Source of the DNA: Bacteroidota bacterium
GTDB lineage: Bacteria > Bacteroidota > Bacteroidia > Flavobacteriales > Weeksellaceae
DNA: 5,970 nt
Assembly (NCBI GenBank): GCA_023399675.1
Contig: JAEWOM010000067.1
Span: 1 to 5,970 of the forward strand
Reading direction: 5' to 3'
Shown here: one piece after another, positions 1-5,970 of the stretch
How positions within the stretch are numbered: the first letter of the stretch is position 1
Layout: each line of letters opens with the position of its first letter
Program-made: the position numbers and the translations under genes
Notes under the pieces: generated by a model
Databases searched by the model: none
What the model was told of the DNA's origin: nothing
Seen by the model: only the letters and a program-made list of their open reading frames with translations

Positions 1-1926
1 GTTTTTCTGTATCATGCGATAAAGGCAGGTATGAATATGGGAATCGTCAACCCGGCAATGCTCGAAGTATACGATGAAGTTCCGAAAAACCTGCTGGAAC
101 TCGTGGAAGATGTCATGCTGGACCGAAGAGCTGATGCTACAGAACGGCTTCTCGATTATTCTGAAAAAAATAAATCATCTAAAAAAGAAGTTGTTGAAGA
201 TCTGGAATGGCGCAAAAATCCATTGCAGGACAGAATTACGCATGCTTTGGTCAAGGGAATTGACCGTTTTATTGAGGATGATGTAGAAGAAGCCAGGTTA
301 CTTGCCACGAAACCCCTGGAAGTTATTGAAGGAAATCTCATGACCGGAATGGGCGTTGTCGGCGATCTGTTCGGCAGCGGGAAAATGTTTCTTCCGCAGG
401 TCGTGAAATCGGCACGCGTGATGAAGAAAGCAGTGGCTTATCTGCAGCCTTTTATTGAAGCAGAAAAAGATTCCCGCCGGAAATCGAACGGTAAAATTCT
501 CATGGCAACCGTAAAAGGTGATGTGCACGACATCGGAAAAAATATTGTGAGTGTAGTTCTTGGCTGCAATAATTATGAAATCGTTGATCTGGGGGTAATG
601 GTTCCTGCCGAAAAAATTATACAGGCTGCAATTGATGAAAATGTCGATGTGATCGGCCTTTCGGGATTGATTACGCCAAGTCTCGATGAGATGGTGCATA
701 TCGCTGACGAACTGCACCGTAAAGACCTCCATTTTCCGTTGATGATCGGCGGTGCTACAACATCCAAAGCGCATACCGCTGTGAAAATTGATCCGAAGTA
801 CCGCAATGCAGTGATTCATGTAAATGACGCTTCACGCGCAGTTGGTGTGGTCAGTTCACTTTTAAGTGGAAATAAACTTGAATTCAAAGCGAATCTTAAA
901 ACGGAATATGCCGATTTCAGAGAAAAATTTCTGAGCCGTCAAATTGAAAAAGAGTATGTTTCCATTCAGGAAGCGCGAAAAAATAAATTCAAAATCGACT
1001 GGCAGAACGAAAAGATCTTCAAACCGAACTACTTAGGTGTGAAGGTTGTTCATAATCAGAATCTTACAGATTTAATATCATTTATCGACTGGACGCCGTT
1101 TTTTCGGAGTTGGGGGCTTTTCGGTAAATTTCCGGCTATCCTCGATTATGAAATTGTCGGCGAACAGGCAAAAGTTCTGTATCAGGATGCGCAGATCATG
1201 CTCGACAAAATTATTACAGAAAAACTGCTGCAGGCCAAAGCCGTCTTCGGTATTTTTCCCGCAAATGCTAACGAACAGGATGATATTCTGGTTAGGGATG
1301 AATCCGGAAATGTGCAGGAAATTTTCCGCACCTTGCGTCAGCAGCATCAAAAATCTGAGTGGAAAGAGTACCTCGCTCTGTCGGATTTTATCGCACCGGA
1401 AAAGTCAGGAATACAGGATTATATCGGTGCATTCTGTGTAACCGCAGGATTCGGAACCGAAGAACTCGCTGCTGAATATTACAGCAATCACGACGATTAT
1501 TCGGCAATCATGGTAAAAGCGTTAGCAGACCGCCTCGCAGAAGCGTACGCCGAATTTCTGCATCATGAAGTACGTACCGATTATTGGGGTTATGCGGCTA
1601 ATGAAAATTTGCAGAACGAAGAACTCATCGCCGAAAAATATTCAGGTATCCGACCTGCACCCGGCTATCCTGCATGTCCGGACCATCTGGAAAAACCTGC
1701 CATCTGGAGATTATTACAGGTACAGGAAAATATCGGTGTGGAACTTACGGAAAGTCTTGCAATGTTTCCGACGGCTTCTGTATCTGGCTATTATTTTGCT
1801 AATCCGAAAGCAAAATATTTCGGTATCGGTAAAATTACTGCCGATCAGCTCGAAGATTATGCTCAGCGAAAGAATATTGAAACCGATTTTGCCAGGAAAT
1901 GGCTCTCTCCAAATCTCGCAGAATAA
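1..1926 (+). CDS. metH: Cobalamin-dependent methionine synthase, 3' part (5'-truncated by window edge)
   Basis: Transfers a methyl group from 5-methyl-tetrahydrofolate via cobalamin to homocysteine, giving methionine in the cytoplasm. The frame is open from base 1, and the codons before the ATG at 31 ([10 protein letters not shown]) already match MetH, so that ATG is internal and the start lies outside the window. The 641 visible codons align to E. coli MetH from about residue 584, recalled from memory. They hold the end of the folate domain (to about codon 66), the four-helix cap (about 68-157), the B12 domain (about 158-313) and the AdoMet-dependent reactivation domain (about 314-641). The cobalt-ligand motif DVHDIGKN has its histidine at codon 176. 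GLSGLITPS lies downstream in the B12 domain. Reactivation residues are present: Asp in IDWTPFF (codon 363) and Arg in [10 protein letters not shown] (codon 551). The gene ends in tandem stops, TAA TAG. It lies 47 bases before metF, probably in one operon. Whether the homocysteine-binding domain is fused upstream or encoded separately cannot be seen. Confidence 0.97.
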   Translation, partial: VFLYHAIKAGMNMGIVNPAMLEVYDEVPKNLLELVEDVMLDRRADATERLLDYSEKNKSSKKEVVEDLEWRKNPLQDRITHALVKGIDRFIEDDVEEARLLATKPLEVIEGNLMTGMGVVGDLFGSGKMFLPQVVKSARVMKKAVAYLQPFIEAEKDSRRKSNGKILMATVKGDVHDIGKNIVSVVLGCNNYEIVDLGVMVPAEKIIQAAIDENVDVIGLSGLITPSLDEMVHIADELHRKDLHFPLMIGGATTSKAHTAVKIDPKYRNAVIHVNDASRAVGVVSSLLSGNKLEFKANLKTEYADFREKFLSRQIEKEYVSIQEARKNKFKIDWQNEKIFKPNYLGVKVVHNQNLTDLISFIDWTPFFRSWGLFGKFPAILDYEIVGEQAKVLYQDAQIMLDKIITEKLLQAKAVFGIFPANANEQDDILVRDESGNVQEIFRTLRQQHQKSEWKEYLALSDFIAPEKSGIQDYIGAFCVTAGFGTEELAAEYYSNHDDYSAIMVKALADRLAEAYAEFLHHEVRTDYWGYAANENLQNEELIAEKYSGIRPAPGYPACPDHLEKPAIWRLLQVQENIGVELTESLAMFPTASVSGYYFANPKAKYFGIGKITADQLEDYAQRKNIETDFARKWLSPNLAE

Positions 1927-1973
1927 TAGAACACAAATCCGATTTTAGATGTCCTTTTCAGGATTGAATAACT

Positions 1974-2930
1974 ATGAAAATTACTGACCACATCAGGAAA
2001 GCGAACGGCCGCACATTGTTCTCGCTGGAGGTTGTACCGCCAACAAAGGGAACCGGAATTGAAGATCTGTACCGGAATATTGATCCGCTGATGGAATTCA
2101 AGCCGCCGTTCATCGATGTTACCACGTCGCGTGAGGAATATGTGTACATCGAAAAAGGAAATGGTTTAATGGAGCGGAAAATTACGAGAATGCGGCCGGG
2201 AACGCTTGGAATCTGCGCCTCGATTCAGCATAAATATAATGTGGATACCGTTCCGCATGTTCTTTGTGGTGGATTTACCAAAGAAGAAACCGAATATCTT
2301 CTGGTGGACTGTCTTTATCTCGGCATCGATAACGTCATGGCTCTGCGCGGCGATGCGATGAAAGGGCAGAACCAGTTCGTACCTTCAGAAGGCGGCCATG
2401 AAAAAGCCATGGATCTGGTAAATCACATCAATGATATTGGTCGTGGAAAATATCTTACCGACGAAAACCGCACCAATGAGCACAACAAATTCTGTGTCGG
2501 CGTTGCCGGTTATCCGGAGAAACACATCGAAGCACCGTCCATGAAATATGATCTGCAGAAATTGAAAGAAAAGGTTGATGCAGGTGCTGATTATGTGGTA
2601 ACCCAAATGTTCTTCGACAATAAAAAATATTTTCAGTTTGTGGAGGAAGCTCGAAATGCAGGGATTGAAGTACCGATTATCCCCGGCATCAAACCGATCG
2701 CAACGAAAGGGCATCTTTCCATGCTGCCGAAAACTTTCAAAATCGATTTGCCTGAAGATTTGATCAATGAAATATCACAGGCCAGGGATAACGCCGCAGT
2801 GAAGGAAATTGGTATTGAATGGTCTGTTGCGCAATGCCGTGAGCTGCTGGATTTTGGCGTTCCGGTGCTGCACTTTTATTCGATGGGCAAAAGCGATACC
2901 ATTAAAAAAGTTGCAAAGGAACTGTTCTGA
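1974..2930 (+). CDS. metF: 5,10-methylenetetrahydrofolate reductase
   Basis: FAD-dependent cytoplasmic enzyme that reduces 5,10-methylene-THF to 5-methyl-THF, the methyl donor for MetH encoded just upstream. The protein is 318 aa, slightly longer than E. coli MetF (296 aa). Most of the excess is an insertion at about residues 130-171, after the FAD-site motif. Recognisable features of the TIM barrel are the catalytic Glu19 in SLEVVPP, HVLCGG (95-100), Asp127 in ALRGD, GVAGYPEKH (176-184), Gln211 in TQMFFD and IPGIKPI (236-242). The ATG at 1974 is preceded by AGGA about 10 bases upstream and gives an N-terminus of normal family length. The gene ends in tandem stops, TGA TAA, and its last codons lie inside a hairpin shared with the convergent gene. 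Cotranscription with metH is inferred from the short gap and shared pathway. No promoter stands out between them. Confidence 0.96.
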   Translation: MKITDHIRKANGRTLFSLEVVPPTKGTGIEDLYRNIDPLMEFKPPFIDVTTSREEYVYIEKGNGLMERKITRMRPGTLGICASIQHKYNVDTVPHVLCGGFTKEETEYLLVDCLYLGIDNVMALRGDAMKGQNQFVPSEGGHEKAMDLVNHINDIGRGKYLTDENRTNEHNKFCVGVAGYPEKHIEAPSMKYDLQKLKEKVDAGADYVVTQMFFDNKKYFQFVEEARNAGIEVPIIPGIKPIATKGHLSMLPKTFKIDLPEDLINEISQARDNAAVKEIGIEWSVAQCRELLDFGVPVLHFYSMGKSDTIKKVAKELF

Positions 2931-2944
2931 TAAAACGAACAGTT
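2920..2944. terminator. Inverted repeat in the convergent metF/GNAT junction, possible bidirectional terminator
   Basis: AACTGTTC (2920-2927) pairs perfectly with GAACAGTT (2937-2944) around a 9-base loop that contains the metF stop codon. Neither side has a clean T-run: the plus strand continues TTTACTT, and the minus strand reaches TTTTTT only after about 12 further bases. The stem is only 3/8 GC, so it is a weak intrinsic terminator at best. Its place between two convergent stop codons 17 bases apart is what makes a terminator role plausible. Confidence 0.45.
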
Positions 2945-2947
2945 TAC

Positions 2948-4117
2948 TTACAGTTCAGGGTGTCTTTCGAATGATTTGTTTCTGTCGAAAAGATAGCGGT
3001 AGGTCGCCAGTTTGCGCGTAACTTCGGTGTCGAGGCTGTCTGCAATTTTCATCATTTTCGGATTGAAATCGCCGATCCACTGTAATTCGGTGATCTGAAA
3101 ATCGGTATGTTTACGCAGGTGTTTTGTCCCTTCCCAAATCATGTATCCGTCAATTCCGGTTCTTTGCCATTCCGGCACCACGCCAAAGACAATTCCGACC
3201 ATTTTGGTGTTTTTGGTGAATTTTTTCACCCACAGAAATTTCAGTTTTTCCCAAATACCGAATTTTCCGCCGAGATATTTAAACCACTGATTCAGGTCCG
3301 GAATATTCATCCACATCGCAATAGGCGTTCCCTTGTGATAAACAAACCACGAAATATGTTCATTAATCACAGGTTTCATGCTCTGGAACATTTTCAGCGT
3401 TTTCGTATATTCTATTTCTTTTCCTCCGCCATGTCCTGCCCACGCCTTGTTGTATACTTCAGTAAAATCTTGAGCGAATTTTTTCAGCTGGTTTTTTTTC
3501 AGCGGCTTTGCAGAAATCTCAGGGTTTTTGGAATGCTTTGCATGCATCACCGTGAAAACGCGTGACACCTCACCGTGAACAGGCCGGGTATAGCAAAGCT
3601 GATTAAAATAAACCTGAAAGCCGTAATTTTCAAAAAGTTCTTTGTAGTACGGTAAATTGTAATTCATGCCGTAGAGCGGTTCATCAAAACCTTCGGTTAC
3701 AATACCCCAGAATTTATCGCGTTCACCAAAATTAATGGAACCGTCCATGGCTTCCATTCCTCTTTCCTGCAACCAGTTTTTGCAGTGATCGAAAATGAAA
3801 TCGGCAGTCTGCTGATCGTTGATTACATCGAAAAACCCGATTCCTCCGGTGGGCTGGTCGTTTTTGTATTTTTTATTTGTGAACACAGCCACTTTTCCGA
3901 CAGTTTCATTATTTGAATTCTGAAACAGAAAACGTTCGCACTCGCCAGATTTGAACAGTTTGTTTTTTGCCGGATCGAATACCGCCTCAATATCTTTGTC
4001 GAGGGGTCGGATGTAGTTTTTGTCCTGTGCATAAAGCCTCACCGGGAATTCAAGAAATTCCCGGCGCGAAGCGGCATCATCTACTTTTCTTGGTTTCAGA
4101 TTCATTTTTCTTAGCAT
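2948..4117 (-). CDS. Conserved GNAT-like (YghO-type) protein of unknown function
   Basis: A soluble 389-aa protein with no signal peptide or membrane helix. It resembles the conserved Bacteroidota proteins usually labelled hypothetical or N-acetyltransferase-like and related to E. coli YghO. Visible landmarks are EFLEFPVRLY (22-30), an N-terminal half with GGIGFFDVIND (91-101), MDGSINFGERDKFWG (124-138), LYGMNYNLPYY (148-158) and the ENYGF turn (163-167). The second half has WFVYHKGTPIAMW (257-269) and the GNAT motif-A-like VPEWQRTGID (314-323), the expected acetyl-CoA pyrophosphate loop. This suggests two GNAT-like halves. Substrate and activity are unknown. The frame extends to a TTG at 4129, but GGAAA sits five bases before the ATG at 4117, which is preferred; ATG 4105 is also possible. 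The start overlaps the upstream membrane-protein gene by 41 bases, suggesting translational coupling. It converges on metF. Confidence 0.85.
   Translation of the reverse strand: MLRKMNLKPRKVDDAASRREFLEFPVRLYAQDKNYIRPLDKDIEAVFDPAKNKLFKSGECERFLFQNSNNETVGKVAVFTNKKYKNDQPTGGIGFFDVINDQQTADFIFDHCKNWLQERGMEAMDGSINFGERDKFWGIVTEGFDEPLYGMNYNLPYYKELFENYGFQVYFNQLCYTRPVHGEVSRVFTVMHAKHSKNPEISAKPLKKNQLKKFAQDFTEVYNKAWAGHGGGKEIEYTKTLKMFQSMKPVINEHISWFVYHKGTPIAMWMNIPDLNQWFKYLGGKFGIWEKLKFLWVKKFTKNTKMVGIVFGVVPEWQRTGIDGYMIWEGTKHLRKHTDFQITELQWIGDFNPKMMKIADSLDTEVTRKLATYRYLFDRNKSFERHPEL
4042..4064 (-). repeat. Perfect 9-bp hairpin early in the GNAT-like coding sequence
   Basis: CCGGGAATT (4042-4050) and AATTCCCGG (4056-4064) are exact inverted copies around a 5-base loop. 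In the minus-strand transcript the hairpin begins about 53 bases after the ATG at 4117 and encodes part of REFLEFP. There is no T-tract, so it is not an intrinsic terminator. It may influence translation or mRNA stability, or it may simply reflect codon choice for a conserved peptide. Confidence 0.6.
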
Positions 4118-4298
4118 ATTTATTTCCAATCACTCTGAAAATCGTCATTACAATACTGAATATTCCTGCCTGCAGCAGCAGGTTCGTCAAATCCTGTGTT
4201 GTGGTTTCTGCATTGTTATGATTGTGAAAAAGCAGACTCAACCCAAAAAATACCGCAAAACTGAGTACAAATGCGAGTATTAAAGATTTATTATTCAT
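4077..4298 (-). CDS. Small two-helix membrane protein, hypothetical
   Basis: A 73-aa protein I do not recognise. It has a hydrophobic helix at about residues 6-24, a short polar hinge rich in His and Asn (HNHNNAETTTQD, 25-36), a second hydrophobic helix at about 38-58 and a basic tail (KYAKKN and KKSR). By the positive-inside rule both ends should be cytoplasmic, with the hinge on the periplasmic side. It starts at the ATG at 4298, preceded by an A-rich stretch rather than a classical Shine-Dalgarno, as is common in this phylum. Its last 41 bases overlap the start of the GNAT-like gene in another frame, so the two are probably cotranscribed and coupled. Coding status is supported by the two well-formed helices, the ATG start and the operon-like placement. 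There is no visible homology to a named family. A helper or anchor for the GNAT-like protein is speculation. Confidence 0.7.
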   Translation of the reverse strand: MNNKSLILAFVLSFAVFFGLSLLFHNHNNAETTTQDLTNLLLQAGIFSIVMTIFRVIGNKYAKKNESETKKSR

Positions 4299-4324
4299 AA
4301 TTTTTTTTGGAATCCCAATTTACG

Positions 4325-4333
4325 CAAAGTGTA
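4325..4333 (-). promoter_or_regulatory. Weak candidate -7 element for the minus-strand pair
   Basis: On the minus strand the bases read TACACTTTG, which resembles the Bacteroidota -7 element TAnnTTTG but with one extra spacer base. It would place transcription start about 20 bases before the ATG at 4298. No convincing TTG-type -33 element is seen at the expected distance, so this is tentative. Confidence 0.25.
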
Positions 4334-4379
4334 CCAATTGAAGGCAAGTTATACTGCTGAAAATTTTTAAGGAATTGCG

Positions 4380-4387
4380 TACTTTTG
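4380..4387 (+). promoter_or_regulatory. Candidate Bacteroidota-type -7 promoter element for folE
   Basis: TACTTTTG is an exact match to the TAnnTTTG -7 consensus used by the primary sigma factor of Bacteroidota. It would start transcription near 4392-4395, leaving a leader of about 13-16 bases before the ATG at 4408. No clear -33 TTG is present at the usual spacing. The element lies downstream of the in-frame TTG at 4375, which argues against that TTG as the start codon. Confidence 0.5.
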
Positions 4388-4407
4388 TTACTTTAATTGG
4401 TAAAGTA

Positions 4408-5073
4408 ATGGACAGTTTTGTGGACAATGATGATGATGTATTTACAGGAAAAGAACATACGCCGATCAGAAGTGATGCGTTTGATCTTTCGCCGGAACAG
4501 AAAGTTGAAAAAATAGAGCAGCTTTTTGGTGAAATCATGTATACGCTTGGTATGGATATGACAGACGATTCGTTGAAAGATTCTCCGAAGCGTGTAGCTA
4601 AAATGTATGTAAATGAAATTTTCGGCGGATTGCTGCCGCAGAATAAACCCGGAATTTCAACCTTTTCGAACAAATACAGATACCGGCAGATGCTGGTGGA
4701 AAAGGATATTACCGTATATTCCTTCTGCGAGCATCATTTCCTGCCCATTATCGGGAAAGCGCATGTTGCCTATATTTCCAACGGGGAAGTCATTGGGCTC
4801 TCAAAAATCAACAGACTTGTCGATTATTATGCGAAAAGGCCGCAGGTACAGGAAAGACTAACCATGCAGATTGTAGATGCGCTGAAGGAAGCTCTCGGCA
4901 CAAAAGATGTAGCCTGTATTATTGATGCCAAACATTTGTGTGTGAACTGTCGCGGAATTAAGGATACAGCTTCTTCCACGATTACTGCTGAACTCAGCGG
5001 AATTTTCCGCACCAACCCGATTACCCGGCAGGAATTCCTTCATTACGTCGGAAGCCATGCCAAACTGGATTAA
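4408..5073 (+). CDS. folE: GTP cyclohydrolase I
   Basis: Converts GTP to 7,8-dihydroneopterin triphosphate, the first step towards tetrahydrofolate and, in many bacteria, queuosine. It is a cytoplasmic homodecamer in known members. The protein is 221 aa from the ATG at 4408, matching the usual 190-225 aa. The frame extends upstream to a TTG at 4375, but that would add 11 residues lying across the candidate promoter, so it is rejected. Zinc ligands are Cys107 and His110 in SFCEHHFLP and Cys178 in KHLCVNCRG. His109 and His176 match catalytic histidines. GLSKINR (130-136), QERLT (148-152) and RGIKD (182-186) are typical family motifs. The N-terminal 30 residues are acidic and variable, as expected. 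This zinc-type FolE is distinct from FolE2. It is divergent from the minus-strand pair and followed 44 bases later by cysS, with which it may be cotranscribed. Confidence 0.97.
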   Translation: MDSFVDNDDDVFTGKEHTPIRSDAFDLSPEQKVEKIEQLFGEIMYTLGMDMTDDSLKDSPKRVAKMYVNEIFGGLLPQNKPGISTFSNKYRYRQMLVEKDITVYSFCEHHFLPIIGKAHVAYISNGEVIGLSKINRLVDYYAKRPQVQERLTMQIVDALKEALGTKDVACIIDAKHLCVNCRGIKDTASSTITAELSGIFRTNPITRQEFLHYVGSHAKLD

Positions 5074-5117
5074 ATCTGTCAACATTCTTTACTTTTTTTA
5101 AATCTACACTTTAACAG

Positions 5118-5970
5118 ATGCAGCTTAAAATATACAATTCCTTAACAGGGGAAAAAGAGATTTTCAAACCCATTACCGATACCAAAGTCGGGATGTATGT
5201 TTGCGGCCCAACGGTTTACAGCAATGTGCATCTTGGTAATGTCCGTACCTTCATGTCCTTCGATTTTATTTACCGAACGCTCACATTTCTGGGCTATCAG
5301 GTGCGGTATGTAAGAAATATAACGGACGCGGGTCACTTAACGGATGACGGCGATGTTAACAATGACCGGTTCGTAAAACAGTCTCGGCTGGAGAAGCTGG
5401 AGCCGATGGAAATTGTACAGAAATATACCGTAGATTTTCACAAAGTCCTGGAAGTTTTCAATCTTTTGCCACCGACTATCGAGCCGACAGCAACAGGGCA
5501 TATTCTGGAACAGATCGAACTCACGCAAAAACTGATCAAAGACGGTTTTGCCTATGAAAAAAATGGATCCATTTATTTTGATGTTGCGGAATACAATCAG
5601 CGAGGTCTGAATTACGGTGAACTATCCAAAAGAAATATTGACGAGCTTTTTTCGAATACCCGTGCACTCGATGGCCAGGATGAAAAGAAAAATCCACAGG
5701 ATTTTGCACTGTGGAAAGCTGCATCTCCGACACATATTATGCGCTGGAATTCGCCGTGGGGAGAGGGTTTCCCGGGATGGCATCTGGAGTGTACAGCGAT
5801 GTCAACTAAATATCTCGGTGAAAATTTTGATATTCATGGTGGAGGTCTTGACCAGAAATTTCCGCACCACGAATGTGAAATTGCACAGGGGAAAGCCTGC
5901 AACGGATCTGCTCCGGTGAACTATTGGATGCACGCCAATATGCTGACGATGAACGGCCAGAGAATGAGTA
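5118..5970 (+). CDS. cysS: Cysteinyl-tRNA synthetase, 5' part (3'-truncated by window edge)
   Basis: Class I aminoacyl-tRNA synthetase that attaches cysteine to tRNA-Cys in the cytoplasm. The frame is open from the ATG at 5118 to the window end, giving 284 codons of an expected 460-500, so the anticodon-binding C-terminus is missing. Visible features are MYVCGPTVY with zinc ligand Cys29, the HIGH-type motif as HLGN (38-41), the conserved NITDAGH (67-73), WHLEC with Cys225, and FPHHECE supplying His250 and Glu254 to complete the zinc site that selects cysteine. The last visible residues, GQRMS, are the start of the KMSKS loop with Arg in place of the first Lys. The start codon is preceded by TTTAACAG without a Shine-Dalgarno. 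The 44-base gap after folE shows no hairpin; a TACTTTTT at 5090-5097 is only a weak promoter-like match. Internal promoter or read-through from folE cannot be decided. Confidence 0.96.
   Translation, partial: MQLKIYNSLTGEKEIFKPITDTKVGMYVCGPTVYSNVHLGNVRTFMSFDFIYRTLTFLGYQVRYVRNITDAGHLTDDGDVNNDRFVKQSRLEKLEPMEIVQKYTVDFHKVLEVFNLLPPTIEPTATGHILEQIELTQKLIKDGFAYEKNGSIYFDVAEYNQRGLNYGELSKRNIDELFSNTRALDGQDEKKNPQDFALWKAASPTHIMRWNSPWGEGFPGWHLECTAMSTKYLGENFDIHGGGLDQKFPHHECEIAQGKACNGSAPVNYWMHANMLTMNGQRMS

Noticed and set aside
31..33. ATG at 31 as the start of metH
   Set aside because: Ten codons upstream in the same frame match conserved MetH sequence and the frame is open to the window edge, so this is an internal methionine.
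298..819. 173-aa open frame on the minus strand
   Set aside because: It lies wholly opposite the strongly conserved cap and B12 domains of metH, shows no recognisable domain and has a composition expected of an antisense shadow.
3107..3565. 152-aa open frame on the plus strand
   Set aside because: It is antisense to the GNAT-like gene, rich in Phe and His as expected from reverse-complement coding bias, and has no family resemblance.
4127..4129. TTG as the start of the GNAT-like gene
   Set aside because: GGAAA, the best ribosome-binding candidate, directly follows it and is well placed for the ATG at 4117.
4299..4407. Repeated CCAATT/AATTGG hexamers (4315, 4334, 4395) as operator sites
   Set aside because: They are short, AT-rich and unevenly spaced, so chance occurrence is likely in a region of this composition.
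5074..5117. Possible promoter or terminator between folE and cysS
   Set aside because: No stem-loop is visible and the TACTTTTT at 5090-5097 lacks the final G and a -33 partner, so neither can be supported.
5617..5919. 100-aa open frame on the plus strand
   Set aside because: It is an out-of-frame shadow inside cysS, whose correct frame runs uninterrupted from 5118 to the window end.

Overview
The window looks like ordinary chromosomal sequence from a member of the Bacteroidota, most likely a Flavobacteriia species near the Chryseobacterium/Kaistella group. This rests on protein style, weak or absent Shine-Dalgarno sequences, a promoter element of the TAnnTTTG type upstream of folE, and a YghO-like GNAT protein of a kind common in Bacteroidota. 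GC content is roughly in the low-to-mid 40s percent by eye. Genus placement is an inference. There are no rRNA or tRNA genes, insertion sequences, CRISPR arrays or phage genes, and no gene-free stretch longer than about 110 bases.

Layout: (1) Bases 1-1926 (+) hold the 3' part of cobalamin-dependent methionine synthase metH. The frame is open to the left edge, so the gene begins outside the window. (2) After a 47-base gap, metF (1974-2930, +) encodes methylenetetrahydrofolate reductase. (3) A hairpin at 2920-2944 lies in the convergent junction. (4) On the minus strand, a 73-aa two-helix membrane protein (4298-4077) overlaps the start of a 389-aa GNAT-like protein (4117-2948) by 41 bases; the two form a small operon. 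(5) The 109-base divergent intergenic region 4299-4407 carries a good candidate promoter for folE. (6) folE (4408-5073, +) encodes GTP cyclohydrolase I. (7) cysS (5118 to the right edge, +) encodes cysteinyl-tRNA synthetase and is cut off inside its KMSKS motif.

Functional link: MetF makes 5-methyl-tetrahydrofolate, MetH uses it to methylate homocysteine, and FolE catalyses the first step of the pathway that makes tetrahydrofolate. CysS is a housekeeping tRNA ligase. The minus-strand pair has no function that can be assigned from sequence. I do not see a previously undescribed system. The points most worth a second look are the overlapping minus-strand pair, with a perfect 9-bp hairpin early in the second gene, and the uncharacterised GNAT-like protein itself.
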